From the NCBI GenBank assembly GCA_016716665.1, contig JADJVH010000012.1:73237-137236 (forward strand): a DNA stretch of 64,000 nucleotides. The letters run 5' to 3'. The notes beneath the pieces are model-generated. The model had not been told where the DNA came from. It saw only the letters and a program-made list of their open reading frames with translations, and did no database searches. The stretch's first letter is position 1, and each line of letters begins with the position of its first letter. A program made the translations under genes and the position numbers. Below, piece by piece: positions 27,404-37,457 of the stretch. The DNA is from Candidatus Opimibacter iunctus (lineage in GTDB: Bacteria; Bacteroidota; Bacteroidia; Chitinophagales; Saprospiraceae).

Positions 27404-28339
27404 TTGATCTTGATTCGAAAAAATCCTTGCCTTATGGTTGACGTGGATAATACTTATGGCAATACCATTCTGCAGCTCTGCCTTTTCCTTTTCATGTATC
27501 GCTACCATACGATGTGTCCGGGACAAAAAATAAAATTCATTTCCAGCGGCATGGAGCGAAGTTTCATACTGCACCTCCCGGCAGGATACAGTAAAAAGGA
27601 CACCATGGACTATCCATTGATCCTCTGCCTGCACGGCAAGGGATCAAACGGACGGGAGATGAAGATGTATACCGGCCTCAACAAAACAGGCAACGAAATG
27701 AAGGCTATCATCGCTTATCCAACCACTACTGGTGAGCTATGGCCATATGAAGATACGGTTGCCATCTGGACTGAAACAACCTACCTGCTAGACCTCATTG
27801 CCTACCTTGCTGCTCACCACAAAGCTGATCTGGATCATGTCTATATGTCCGGCATGTCTTCCGGTGGCATCTTCACCTACACCTTTGCTTCACGGTATCC
27901 ATTGTCGGTCAAAGGGATCGCTGTGGTCTCAGGCAATATCACCCTGCTGGCCAAACAGGATGTGGAGCACAATGCCTCCATCCTTCCCCCACTGCTATTG
28001 ATACATGGGACCAAAGACGAAATACTTTACAACGGAAGAGCTGGTTTCTGCCTGAATGCTGAAGATTCCTTTGCCACCTACAGGGCATCATGCCAGGATC
28101 AATCTCCGGTCACTCAATGGATGCCTGATTTGAGAAAAGATAAGTGTACGGTTGAAAAAATCACTTACCATTGCCCTGAAGAAATGATCTATTACCGGAT
28201 TCACAACGGTGGGCACCATTGGCCCGGGGCCAATTTCAATGCAGCACTCTTTACTTCACTCCATTTGGGCAGGTATTGCAGGGACATCAGTGCAAATGAT
28301 GCAATAAAGGATTTTATCCTCAACATAGAAGGAAGGTAG
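27404..28339 (+). CDS. LpqC/PHB-depolymerase-like esterase (alpha/beta hydrolase)
   Basis: 311 residues as read. The lipase-type nucleophile is in YMSGMSSGG, the acid in LIHGTKDEI, and the base in HNGGHHWPG. FILHLPAGYSKK and LCLHGKGSNG supply the oxyanion-hole strand. This layout matches poly(3-hydroxybutyrate) depolymerase/feruloyl-esterase-like proteins. The start is uncertain: no convincing signal peptide is seen, and the first conserved strand begins near residue 42, so a later Met is possible. It stands between a DUF3667 gene on the other strand and a GH-like T9SS gene. Confidence 0.8.
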   Translation: MILIRKNPCLMVDVDNTYGNTILQLCLFLFMYRYHTMCPGQKIKFISSGMERSFILHLPAGYSKKDTMDYPLILCLHGKGSNGREMKMYTGLNKTGNEMKAIIAYPTTTGELWPYEDTVAIWTETTYLLDLIAYLAAHHKADLDHVYMSGMSSGGIFTYTFASRYPLSVKGIAVVSGNITLLAKQDVEHNASILPPLLLIHGTKDEILYNGRAGFCLNAEDSFATYRASCQDQSPVTQWMPDLRKDKCTVEKITYHCPEEMIYYRIHNGGHHWPGANFNAALFTSLHLGRYCRDISANDAIKDFILNIEGR

Positions 28340-28448
28340 CCCTCCAACCTGAGAAAAGCCCATAGAGATAGCAAATCGTATTTCCTATCTTTACAATGCA
28401 CCACCTTTGATTCAACCTCAATCCATTCACAAATCACGTTACTATACT

Positions 28449-30572
28449 ATGACAGCTCCTTTTTGTCGCGCCTTGTATGCATCGCTAATCCTATGCATAC
28501 TCTTTTCATCAAAGCTCCATGCACAAACCGTCGATGCAGGTTCGATCGTAGGCAAAGTCGTCTGTGGCTACCAGGCCTGGTTTAATTGTTATGGCGACGG
28601 GTCACCTGTACAGAGCTGGCGGCACTGGAACCCTGGCGTATATATGTCAAGCGATGTCAAGCCAAAACCTGGTAACGTCACCTTTGAGATCTATCCTGAC
28701 ATACAGGAGTATACAAGTGATCAACTCTATCAGACCGGGCTGGGTCCATTAGGGGATGGGCGTCCGGCCAGATTGTTTTCGTCATATCCGGAAAAAACGA
28801 TCAACCAGCATTTCGCATGGATGCAGCAGCATGGGATTGATGGAGTAGCTGTGCAGCGCTTTTATGCAGGCCTTGATGACCTTGTCTTCAAATACAGCAG
28901 GGATACGATTCATGTCCGGATAAAGGAGGCCGCAGAAAAATATGGCCGCATATTCTATATGATGTATGATTTTTCCGGCATGACGGTTGCAAAATTTGAG
29001 GCCCTCAAGGCGGACTGGAAAGACAACCTGGTCGGTTCACAAAAACTAACCTCCTCCTCTTCTTATGCACACCAGGACGGAAAGCCTGTTATCTGCCTTT
29101 GGGGACTTGGCTTTACCCATGTAGATGGTACTGCGGCGCAATGTCTCGAACTCATCAATTGGTTTAAAGCCCAGGGCTGTTATGTCATCGGTGGTACTCC
29201 GACCCACTGGAGAAGGGGCATCAATGATTCAAAGCCTGGCTTTGAGGAGACCTACGCTGCTTATGATATGATCTCGCCATGGACAGTAGGCAGATACAGT
29301 CTGCCAGTGGAGGTGGATGTTTTTATGGACAGCTTGCTGATCCCGGATCTCGAATGGTGCGATACGCGCGGCATTGACTATCAGCCGGTGATATTCCCAG
29401 GGTTTGGGTGGTCCAACTGGAATGGCGGTGCCCCCAATGCATTTCCACGCCGGGAAGGTACATTCCTGTGGCACCAGGCTTACAATGTGCGCACCTTGAA
29501 TATACCCTCTGCCTACATCGCTATGTTTGATGAGTATGATGAAGGAACTGCGATTGCTCCTGCTGCCGATAGTTACCTGAGTGTGCCGACAGATCAGTAC
29601 TTCCTTACCTATAGTGCTGATGGCACCTACATCGCACCGGACTTCTATATGCGCCTCGCCGGAGAAATCACGAGGATGATCAAAAAAGAAATACCGGTAT
29701 CCTCCCAGCTTCATACCAAATATTCGGAAGGGCCTGTGTATTTCAGGACAAGCGTTGAGACCGGTTATGATGCAATGCCAGATTGGCTCAATACAGTTGA
29801 CCAAACCTCCAAACTTACCAACGTTTCGGGACCGGCATCAGGAGCCAAACCCTTTTGTGCCCTGAGTACAGCAAATGCAAAGACCGGTACACGTGCCATC
29901 AAATTTGAAGGAACTGATCAATCCAGTGTAGCCTCTTATGCATACATGAAGGTGTTTGATGTGAATATCCCGGTGTCCACAGATAGCTGGCTTAGCTTCA
30001 GGACATTCCCTGAAAATGAATTGTCCAGGCACTGCACCATAGATCTCATCATGACAGATGGAAGTACGTTGCGCGATAGTGGCGCAGAAGATGAAGATGG
30101 TGTATCCATGCATCCCGGTGCCTCTCATGGCATCCTCAATGAATGGTCAGAAACATCATGCAACATTGGTTCCTGGCTGGCCGGTAAAACGATTGACCGT
30201 ATCCTGATCGCATTTGATTACGGCCCGGATGCCGGTGATTTTAGATGCTACTTTGATGATATCGCAGTCTTTAAAAAACAAATCATCTCCGGCACGCATG
30301 ATCCATCTCATGCAAATACCATTCTATCATTGACCAGCTATCCCAATCCGACAACCACAGGGATGGTGGCCATTGATCTTTCCGGTATGAATATTTCCGG
30401 AAATGTTGATATACAAATCTCCAATGCCAGTGGCCAACAAATGCGTAGGCAAAACATTCCAATTGAAAATCCATTTGAAATCAATATGCAAGGCTGGCCA
30501 GGAGGCGTTTATTTGGTCACCGTGCATAATGGGCAGCAAGTCGCTGTAGGGAAAATAGTTTATTGTCCGTAA
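28449..30572 (+). CDS. GH71/GH99-like glycoside hydrolase with T9SS sorting domain
   Basis: 707 residues from ATG 28449, chosen because the signal peptide (MTAPFCRALYASLIL, ending KLHAQ) starts there. The catalytic region (about 30-420) opens VGKVVCGYQAWFNCYGDG and includes MQQHGIDGVAVQRF, YMMYDFSGM, ISPWTVGRY, FPGFGWSNWNG and MFDEYDEGTAI, the pattern of GH71/GH99-like barrels, with acidic residues in MFDEYDEG as candidates for catalysis. A beta-rich module (about 440-610) and a T9SS type A domain (about 630-707, SYPNPTTTGMVAIDL ... PGGVYLVTV) follow. It is probably a cell-surface or extracellular glycanase, with substrate undetermined (mannan and alpha-glucan are known for the related families). 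Confidence 0.85.
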   Translation: MTAPFCRALYASLILCILFSSKLHAQTVDAGSIVGKVVCGYQAWFNCYGDGSPVQSWRHWNPGVYMSSDVKPKPGNVTFEIYPDIQEYTSDQLYQTGLGPLGDGRPARLFSSYPEKTINQHFAWMQQHGIDGVAVQRFYAGLDDLVFKYSRDTIHVRIKEAAEKYGRIFYMMYDFSGMTVAKFEALKADWKDNLVGSQKLTSSSSYAHQDGKPVICLWGLGFTHVDGTAAQCLELINWFKAQGCYVIGGTPTHWRRGINDSKPGFEETYAAYDMISPWTVGRYSLPVEVDVFMDSLLIPDLEWCDTRGIDYQPVIFPGFGWSNWNGGAPNAFPRREGTFLWHQAYNVRTLNIPSAYIAMFDEYDEGTAIAPAADSYLSVPTDQYFLTYSADGTYIAPDFYMRLAGEITRMIKKEIPVSSQLHTKYSEGPVYFRTSVETGYDAMPDWLNTVDQTSKLTNVSGPASGAKPFCALSTANAKTGTRAIKFEGTDQSSVASYAYMKVFDVNIPVSTDSWLSFRTFPENELSRHCTIDLIMTDGSTLRDSGAEDEDGVSMHPGASHGILNEWSETSCNIGSWLAGKTIDRILIAFDYGPDAGDFRCYFDDIAVFKKQIISGTHDPSHANTILSLTSYPNPTTTGMVAIDLSGMNISGNVDIQISNASGQQMRRQNIPIENPFEINMQGWPGGVYLVTVHNGQQVAVGKIVYCP

Positions 30573-30604
30573 AATGAGTATGTGATGCACCCAAATGAAT
30601 CAAT

Positions 30605-31690
30605 ATGATCAAGACCAGTACTTGCCTCTTGCTCTTAACATGTATTTCGTTGTTGCTCTCAGGCAACTGGAGTTGTACACTTTTCGGAGGAGATGATTTA
30701 TCCATTCGGTTGGATAGCCTGAACAATCCTTTACTTCATACCATAGATGCATTTGCAGTCTTGCAAACGGATAATTTGGCAGATGTACTTGAAGATGGAT
30801 TTTGCTGGAATACAACAGGCAGCCCGACTGTGGCTGATAGCATTGTGGCCTTCCCAAATCCCGCCATCAGGGAGATCAATGCTACGGTTGGACATTTCTC
30901 CCCTGCACAAACCTATTTCCTCCGCGCATTTGCGCGAAACAGTAAAAAACTGGTGTATTCAGAGACAATGCGTTTCACAACCTGGGATGGTACCCTGACA
31001 GATGCGGATGGCAACCAATATGTCGGTATCCAGATTGCAAATCAAGGGTGGATGGCAGAAAACCTCCATACTACTTCCTATGCTGATGGATCTCCCATAG
31101 CAATATCCAATGGCACCAACCGCACATACTGGTATGGTTCAGGCCATACCTATAGCCCAAATTTTGATCAGGATATTGATCAGGATGGCGATTTCGATGC
31201 GGCAGATTCACTTCTGTATGTGAACGAATATGGCCTGCTCTATTCCTGGTATGCTGCAAACAATATCTATGATCACACGCTCAATGCAAGCCTGCTTGGA
31301 AAAAAAGTCTATCCCGGGGTGCGAGATGTCTGCCCATATGGCTGGCACCTTCCATCCGGCATTGAATTCCAGACCCTTCGTAATAATCTGGCATCCATCT
31401 ATGGATATGAAGCCTATGCCCATCACTTAACAACAACGACAGGTTGGGCAGACAATCTCAACGGTTTAGACACCTATCATTTTGCTTTAAAGCCAGGTGC
31501 ATACTGGCATGAGCCTACTGCCACGCACACAAATATCTTAAAACGGGAAGCCGATCTCTGGACTGCAGATGAAGGTAATGATTCAAACGGTGGTTATGTG
31601 AGCGTCAATAACGTCGACAAACGACTCTATGGAAGTATTATTGGTAAAGCCCAACATGCGCTGTGCATCCGATGTATAAAAAACAAATGA
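30605..31690 (+). CDS. FISUMP-domain (Fibrobacter major paralogous domain) surface protein
   Basis: 361 residues. The N-terminus has a signal sequence with a possible lipobox (LLSGNWSC). The C-terminal part is the FISUMP domain: GNQYVGIQIANQGWMAENL, YGLLYSWYAA, GVRDVCPYGWHLPSGIEFQTL, and a final ALCIRCIKN. This domain is common in surface lipoproteins of Bacteroidota and Fibrobacteres; its binding role is not well defined. It begins 32 bases after the GH71/99-like gene, so the two may be transcribed together. Confidence 0.85.
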   Translation: MIKTSTCLLLLTCISLLLSGNWSCTLFGGDDLSIRLDSLNNPLLHTIDAFAVLQTDNLADVLEDGFCWNTTGSPTVADSIVAFPNPAIREINATVGHFSPAQTYFLRAFARNSKKLVYSETMRFTTWDGTLTDADGNQYVGIQIANQGWMAENLHTTSYADGSPIAISNGTNRTYWYGSGHTYSPNFDQDIDQDGDFDAADSLLYVNEYGLLYSWYAANNIYDHTLNASLLGKKVYPGVRDVCPYGWHLPSGIEFQTLRNNLASIYGYEAYAHHLTTTTGWADNLNGLDTYHFALKPGAYWHEPTATHTNILKREADLWTADEGNDSNGGYVSVNNVDKRLYGSIIGKAQHALCIRCIKNK

Positions 31691-31959
31691 TCAGAGCCAT
31701 AGTATTTTAGCATTTTCTAGCCTCAGATGATTGTGGTGCGGAACCCAACCAATTTTGATGCGGGGATCCGGAGATTTAATTATTTTAGATTACAGACAAC
31801 ATAGAGTTTTATTATTTTTGAGTAAGGAATTAGCTATATTGTTTTCTCAAATCACCCGGCGCTTCCATCAACGAGGGGAGAAATACGGGGCAAAACACTG
31901 AATACAAAGACTATCCAATTGATAGTAAACATTTTATACTTTAAAACAAAACCAGACTT

Positions 31960-33408
31960 ATGCGTAATCTTTTACTTACCCTAGCATGCCTCCTGGTGCT
32001 TACGGCACTTCAGGCCCAGCAGGATGAACGTGGCTATTTTGGAATCAAGGCGGGTGTAAATATGTCCAACATCCGTTCAGCGAACCATTTTACAGATGGG
32101 GACCTCCTCAATTCAAAAATAGGCATGGCGGGCGGCCTTTTTTACCATCTTGGACTGACTAAGGCGTTGTCTATTCAACCTGAGCTTCTTTATTCTCAGA
32201 TGGGTTCCGAATTTGATGCCAATGCTTTGAGGGCCGAAAGCCCTGCAGGTAAGGTCAATCTGAACTATCTGTCCCTGCCTATCCTGATCAGGGTTAGCCC
32301 ATTTAAGCCGATTGGTTTATTTGCCGGTCCTCAATTGGACTACTACCTTGGTGGTAAAGCTGATTATGATGGTGATGTAGCTGATCAGGGCCTGTCTTAT
32401 GGCAGCTCCGGTTCAAGCCAGACTTTCTTTTCAGTAACAGCAGGTGTTGAAATCAGGTTATTTAAGGCTGTAGGTATCTACGGACGCTATATCTATGGAC
32501 TATCCGATATCACCAGTGGTGAGATCGGTGATCTGTTTACTGAAGGTAGCGACCTCTACAATGATGCGCTCCAGTTTGGACTATCTATCGGCTTCCCAGG
32601 CAAACCAAAGGAAGAAATGGTTGAAGCCCAGGCGGTAATGGCACCACCATTGGATACTGACGGTGACGGTACTCCTGACCTTAACGATAACTGTCCATTG
32701 GTAGCCGGTAGCGCCAAATATAATGGCTGCCCTGTTCCAGACTCAGACGGTGACGGCATCAACGATGAGACCGATAAATGCCCTGCCCTCTTTGGTACCT
32801 CCAAGTACATGGGTTGCCCGGTCCCTGATACAGATGGTGATGGTTTCAATGATGAGCAGGATAAATGTCCTACTCAAGCCGGTACCTTAAAATACAATGG
32901 CTGCCCAACACCTGATACAGACGGTGACGGCATCAATGATGATAATGACCGTTGTCCTACACAGCGTGGTTCAGCCCAATACAATGGCTGCCCGGTTCCT
33001 GATTCAGATGGTGATGGTATCAATGATGATGTGGACAAATGTCCTCACTACCCAGGTGATGCTGCTAATGGTGGCTGCCCTGATATGACGATTTATTTTG
33101 CCAATGCTGAGCCAACACTTACAGCAGATGACAAGGCACGTCTTGACAAGGCTTTGGAAGTGATCAACGACAATCCTTCTACAAACCTTTCAATTGAAGG
33201 TCATGCAAGCACAGTAGGTGATGCAGCTTCTAACATGAAACTGTCACAAAAGCGTGCTGATAACATCATGGAATACTTCAAATCCAAAGGCGTTGCAGCT
33301 ACTCGTATGACTGCAACTGGATATGGAGAAACGATGCCAGTAACGGGCGCTAATAAAGCTGAAGGCGACCTGCTGAGCAGAAGAGTGGTGATCAAAGTCA
33401 AGCAATAA
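31960..33408 (+). CDS. OmpA-family protein: beta-barrel, thrombospondin type 3 repeats, peptidoglycan-binding domain
   Basis: 482 residues. A signal peptide (1-19) is followed by an OmpX/PorT-like 8-strand barrel (about 25-210), five thrombospondin type 3 calcium repeats (about 226-372, DSDGDGINDETDKCP type) and an OmpA C-terminal domain (about 375-482, LSIEGHAST ... LSQKRADNIMEYF ... GYGETMPV). The last domain binds peptidoglycan and ties the outer membrane to the wall. It is a single-gene unit ended by a good terminator. About 270 bases upstream hold no gene and presumably the promoter. Confidence 0.94.
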   Translation: MRNLLLTLACLLVLTALQAQQDERGYFGIKAGVNMSNIRSANHFTDGDLLNSKIGMAGGLFYHLGLTKALSIQPELLYSQMGSEFDANALRAESPAGKVNLNYLSLPILIRVSPFKPIGLFAGPQLDYYLGGKADYDGDVADQGLSYGSSGSSQTFFSVTAGVEIRLFKAVGIYGRYIYGLSDITSGEIGDLFTEGSDLYNDALQFGLSIGFPGKPKEEMVEAQAVMAPPLDTDGDGTPDLNDNCPLVAGSAKYNGCPVPDSDGDGINDETDKCPALFGTSKYMGCPVPDTDGDGFNDEQDKCPTQAGTLKYNGCPTPDTDGDGINDDNDRCPTQRGSAQYNGCPVPDSDGDGINDDVDKCPHYPGDAANGGCPDMTIYFANAEPTLTADDKARLDKALEVINDNPSTNLSIEGHASTVGDAASNMKLSQKRADNIMEYFKSKGVAATRMTATGYGETMPVTGANKAEGDLLSRRVVIKVKQ

Positions 33409-33435
33409 GACATAAGGATATAGTTTATCCTTCTG

Positions 33436-33475
33436 AAAAAGACCTGGCTGAGCATTCAGTCAGGTCTTTTTTTTT
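33436..33475 (+). terminator. Intrinsic terminator after the OmpA gene
   Basis: AAAAAGACCTGGCTGA pairs with TCAGTCAGGTCTTTTT around loop GCAT, with one G/T mismatch, and the T-run continues for nine bases. It starts 27 bases after the stop codon. Confidence 0.88.
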
Positions 33476-33566
33476 ATGCTCCACCTTGATTTTGTGCCGG
33501 ACTCCTACAATTGAAAGACCGCCGGTTGACGCCTACCGATTCGCTGATAGATGTTATGTTTACATA

Positions 33567-34874
33567 ATGAAACCCTGCATAGTCCTTTTACTGATTGCAC
33601 TTTCCTGTTCGATGCATGGCCAGGTGTATACCTCTTATTATACCGGGAATGTGAATGACACTCTTGTCCCCGGGCTCGGAGGTGTATGCATGATGGGCGG
33701 TGCATCAGAACATGACGAAGCCATGAAATGGTTTCTCCGTCAGTGCAACGGAGGAGATGTTCTCGTGTTGAGGGCCAGCGGATCAAACGGGTATAATAAT
33801 TACCTCTACAGTCAGTTGGGCATAGAGGTAAACTCAGTAGAAACAATCGTATGCAATTCAGCACAGGCCTCGTATGACCCGTATGTGCTTCAAAAAATCA
33901 GCCAGGCAGAAGGGATCTGGTTTGCAGGTGGTGACCAATGGGATTACGTGTCCTACTGGAGAGACACACCGGTAGACAGCCTGATCAACCAGGGTATTGC
34001 AGAACGACAGATAGTCATCGGTGGTACCAGTGCAGGCATGGCCATCCTGGGTGGATTTTACTTTTCAGCAAAAAACGGGACCGTCACTTCGGGTGCTGCC
34101 TTGGCCAACCCATACACCAGCAAAGTCACTGTAGACTCCAATTCCTTTATTCGGACGCCATATCTCAGCAATGTGATTACAGACACACACTACGACAACC
34201 CGGATCGAAAAGGTCGCCAGATCACATTTCTCGCGAGAATCTACACTGACTGGGGAGCGGAAGCAAGAGGCATCGCCTGTGATGAGTATACGGCACTCTG
34301 TATCGGCACGGATGGGATAGCGCATGCCTATGGGGACTACCCGGACAATGACGACAATGCATGGTTTATCCAAACCAACTGCGAGCTCGAAACACGTGGT
34401 CCCGAGAAATGCATCAACGGAAGCCCCTTGATATGGGATCAGCAGCAGACCGCCTTAAAGGCTTACAATATCAAAGGCACCAATACGGGCGCTAACACCT
34501 TTGACCTCAATACATTTGGTTCAGGGACCGGAGGAGATTGGTATAATTGGTATGTGACCAACGGGGTTTTCAATTCCTCAGAGAGTGACCGACTCCATTG
34601 CCAGCCCTCTGCACTGGAAGACATAAAGGATGAATCTTTTCCTTTCGTTGTATTTCCAAACCCCTATCATAGCGGGCCTATAGTAATCAATTATGCAGGC
34701 TATGGATCAGCATCAATTGACCTGATGGATATGCAAGGAAGAAAGATAGACGCAGTAACAAATTCCGGGGTCAATACAACAACACTCACTCCGGCTTTGA
34801 TGCAACCTGGTGTCTATATCCTGAGTGTGGCGCTGGATCATAAAAGATATACCAGGAAAATTATCGTGTATTAA
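33567..34874 (+). CDS. Cyanophycinase-like S51 peptidase with T9SS sorting domain
   Basis: 435 residues from ATG 33567, where the signal peptide (MKPCIVLLLIALSCSMHGQ) begins; the frame is open upstream. The peptidase S51 region (about 25-335) has GGVCMMGGASEHDEAMKWF, WFAGGDQWDYVSYW and the nucleophile serine in IGGTSAGMAIL (about residue 154). Such enzymes cleave cyanophycin or alpha-aspartyl dipeptides. The T9SS type A domain (about 350-435, VFPNPYHSGPIVINY ... PGVYILSVAL) indicates secretion, which is unlike cytoplasmic dipeptidase E and suggests extracellular polymer degradation. The gene converges on the PKD-YWTD lipoprotein operon. Confidence 0.88.
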   Translation: MKPCIVLLLIALSCSMHGQVYTSYYTGNVNDTLVPGLGGVCMMGGASEHDEAMKWFLRQCNGGDVLVLRASGSNGYNNYLYSQLGIEVNSVETIVCNSAQASYDPYVLQKISQAEGIWFAGGDQWDYVSYWRDTPVDSLINQGIAERQIVIGGTSAGMAILGGFYFSAKNGTVTSGAALANPYTSKVTVDSNSFIRTPYLSNVITDTHYDNPDRKGRQITFLARIYTDWGAEARGIACDEYTALCIGTDGIAHAYGDYPDNDDNAWFIQTNCELETRGPEKCINGSPLIWDQQQTALKAYNIKGTNTGANTFDLNTFGSGTGGDWYNWYVTNGVFNSSESDRLHCQPSALEDIKDESFPFVVFPNPYHSGPIVINYAGYGSASIDLMDMQGRKIDAVTNSGVNTTTLTPALMQPGVYILSVALDHKRYTRKIIVY

Positions 34875-34945
34875 AGTATAGTGCCTGAAAAGTTCAGGTA
34901 TCAACTAACATATACTTCCGGGGTGAGAAAATTATTGCCTGTCGG

Positions 34946-36082
34946 TTAAAACTTTTTCCCAAACACGATCCCGCGTGGGCTGCTGCCGGCACTCACATAA
35001 AACGGCTCAGCACCACTTCCATCAGGATTGGCACGCATGATGGTTCCCAGATTTCGATCGCCCCAATATATCTGCTGGCTACCAGGCTCAAAACCCAGCG
35101 CATAGACAACCCTTGATATCCCCGTGGTCAATACAGCAACCCCAGAACCATCAAGATTTGCAGACTTTAGATGTATGTCTCCTGTTGCAACATACTGATC
35201 ATAGTATATCCGGTCACCGGCTGCGAGGATGCTACCGCCTTCGACAAGTGGAATAATCTCTGCTTCTCCGGAGCCATCGAGCTTCTTGCGCCAGACACCA
35301 CCATTATAGTTGATCCAGAACAGCGTACCCGTGCCAGGATCAATAGCGATGCCATCAGGATCATTAGCCTGACCGGTCACAAAATCCTCCAGCTGATTGA
35401 CATCTGAATTGCCCAGATCTCCACGCTGTATGCCGCTGTCTGTATCCCAATACAATTGATTAGCCTGGTAGTCTATGGCCAACCCATTAGGCCCAATCAA
35501 TCCACTCCTGAAGACTACCTGTTCCTCACCATCGAGGTTGGTCCGCAGGATCTGGCCGCCATCATAATCACTGATGTAAAGATGATCATGCACTGTATCA
35601 ATGGTCATGCCATAGGAACTCTGGATCCCATTCACAGGCAGTTGCTCAAAGATGGGCGCCTCCTCATTGACCAGTGCCCTGAACACAAAACTCCCGTCTG
35701 TAAAATAAATCGGTGTCCCACTTGCATCCGGATTCTTGATGACGATGGTCTGCGAGGTCTGTTTGATCTCAAGGGACGCATCAGTCACTGCCACCAGGTT
35801 GACCACAAAGGCACCTGGTTGCAGATAAGTATGAACAGGATTCACCACCTCCGAAGATTCCCCATCACCAAAACTCCAGTAATAGGAAACCTGTCCTGCC
35901 CGCTCCGGCACGATAGATGTATTGGTAAAGGTGACCGTCGCCGGTGCAACAGCATCATGATCGATCACATAAGTGAAACCAGGCACTGTACTGGCCGGTG
36001 GTACCGGATAATCATCTTCCTTGCATCCGTGCAGCAATATAATGCCGACCACGAGCAACCATAAGTGGTGAATCCTGCGCAT
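34946..36082 (-). CDS. PKD plus YWTD-propeller lipoprotein (2)
   Basis: 378 residues, a lipoprotein with signal ending ILLHGC (Cys near 20). One PKD domain (about 30-115, YYWSFGDGESSEVVNPVHTY) is followed by a six-bladed YWTD/LDL-receptor-like propeller (about 130-378) with repeats such as LYISDYDGGQILRTNLDG, LYWDTDSGIQRGDL, LFWINYNGG and IYWGDRNLGTIMRANPDG. It is the last gene of the SusC-SusD operon and a paralogue of the next gene upstream, with 2 bases between them. It is probably surface exposed and helps bind or guide a substrate to the SusCD transporter; the ligand is unknown. Confidence 0.85.
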   Translation of the reverse strand: MRRIHHLWLLVVGIILLHGCKEDDYPVPPASTVPGFTYVIDHDAVAPATVTFTNTSIVPERAGQVSYYWSFGDGESSEVVNPVHTYLQPGAFVVNLVAVTDASLEIKQTSQTIVIKNPDASGTPIYFTDGSFVFRALVNEEAPIFEQLPVNGIQSSYGMTIDTVHDHLYISDYDGGQILRTNLDGEEQVVFRSGLIGPNGLAIDYQANQLYWDTDSGIQRGDLGNSDVNQLEDFVTGQANDPDGIAIDPGTGTLFWINYNGGVWRKKLDGSGEAEIIPLVEGGSILAAGDRIYYDQYVATGDIHLKSANLDGSGVAVLTTGISRVVYALGFEPGSQQIYWGDRNLGTIMRANPDGSGAEPFYVSAGSSPRGIVFGKKF

Positions 36083-36084
36083 GC

Positions 36085-37428
36085 TTATTGTTTTAATATG
36101 ATACCTCTCGGGCTGTCAAGTCCGGTCTTGAGAACTTCAGGGCTGCTACCATCCAGATTGGCCCTGGTCAACTCTCCTGAATCACGTCCTGACCAATAAA
36201 GTTTATTGTCCGTATAGTCAATGGCCATTCCATACATCCTGGTCCCATTGGCATCAATCACGATCTGGCCAGTTCCGTCCAGGTTGGCTCTGATCAGGGT
36301 TGCTGAATTCTGGTCTTCAAAATAGAGTTTGTCATTGACCGCATCTACCAGTATACCATACCCATAGACACCAGGTACAATGACCACAGGATTGGAACCA
36401 TCCAGGTTGGCCATATACAGGTTTTCAAAATTGACTTCATAGAAGTACATCTTGTCATTGTCCAGATCGAGCGCTATCGCCCGCATCAACCCATCTGTGA
36501 TATTGACGATACCTATTTCCTGATTTGTTCCATCAAGGTTAGCCCTCGATACATTGCCGATATCATCTACCCAATATACCTTTCCTGCATCCGTATCTAA
36601 GGCTATGCCATAAGGATCAGTCAGTCCGGTCACGATGGCTTCGAGTCCGCTGCCATCACTGTTCATTCGCCATATCTTCCCTTCAGGAATCACTTCAAAA
36701 TCGCTGAAATAGATTTTATCTGCTGCTGCATCATACGCCATGCCTGCTCCGCCTTTGCCTGTAAGATCCAAAACATCTGTCACTGTGCCACTGCCATCGA
36801 GTGCAAGCTTCCTGATCAGGGTTGCATTGTATTCGATGTAGAAAAGTTCCTTTACATCTGCACCTTGCGCTACAGTGATCGATTTGGTATATACGCCTTG
36901 TCCTCCGCCGCCATTAGCTTTGAGCGTCACATTGTATGTACCGCCTGCTGCATAGGTGAAGGTCGGGTTTTGATCTGTGGATGTAGTGTTGCCCGGATCC
37001 CCAAATGACCACTCATAGGAGGTGGCGCCTTTGGAATCATTGGCAAACTGAACAGGCACACCACTGACGATATTGGATTCATCGACTACTGTGTATGAGG
37101 TGAATGGCAGTACCCTGATGTTTCTGGTGATCAGTTCAGTGCCTCCTGATCCTGTAGCAGACAAGGTGACCACAAATACATTAGAGGTCGCATATGCTTT
37201 CTGCGGCGATGGCTCAGTGGATGAATTACCATCCCCAAAACTCCAGACAAAAGAAGTAGCATTTGCGGAGGTGTTGGTAAACTGGATGACTTCATCGACG
37301 GCAGCGGTATCCTTGCTCACGGTAAAGCCTGCGGTCGGAGTAGGTTGAGGATCATCATCCTTCTTACAGGAACTCGCGATCACAAATGCCGAAAGGATGG
37401 CAAACAGGAAAAAATGTTTTGTTTTCAT
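36085..37428 (-). CDS. Two-PKD plus YWTD-propeller lipoprotein (1)
   Basis: 447 residues, a lipoprotein (signal ending AFVIASSC, followed by KKDDD, typical of surface lipoprotein export in Bacteroidota). Two PKD domains (about 30-110 and 112-190, each with WSFGD and a Y.....Y.VTL end) precede a YWTD-type propeller (about 195-447) with KVYWVDDIGNVSRANLDG, KMYFYEVNFENLYMANLDG, KLYFEDQNSATLIRANLDG and KLYWSGRDSGELTRANLDG. It lies 29 bases downstream of susD and occupies the position of SusE/SusF-type accessory lipoproteins. Ligand unknown. Confidence 0.86.
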   Translation of the reverse strand: MKTKHFFLFAILSAFVIASSCKKDDDPQPTPTAGFTVSKDTAAVDEVIQFTNTSANATSFVWSFGDGNSSTEPSPQKAYATSNVFVVTLSATGSGGTELITRNIRVLPFTSYTVVDESNIVSGVPVQFANDSKGATSYEWSFGDPGNTTSTDQNPTFTYAAGGTYNVTLKANGGGGQGVYTKSITVAQGADVKELFYIEYNATLIRKLALDGSGTVTDVLDLTGKGGAGMAYDAAADKIYFSDFEVIPEGKIWRMNSDGSGLEAIVTGLTDPYGIALDTDAGKVYWVDDIGNVSRANLDGTNQEIGIVNITDGLMRAIALDLDNDKMYFYEVNFENLYMANLDGSNPVVIVPGVYGYGILVDAVNDKLYFEDQNSATLIRANLDGTGQIVIDANGTRMYGMAIDYTDNKLYWSGRDSGELTRANLDGSSPEVLKTGLDSPRGIILKQ

Positions 37429-37457
37429 AATTGGATAATTAAAAGTGTATACGTGAT

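Noticed and set aside
34884..34898. CCTGAA/TTCAGG hairpin between the converging cyanophycinase and lipoprotein genes as a terminator
   Set aside because: The stem is only 6 bp and has no T-run on either strand.
35456..36064. Plus-strand frame antisense to the PKD-YWTD lipoprotein
   Set aside because: It follows the codon pattern of the opposite gene and has no family features.
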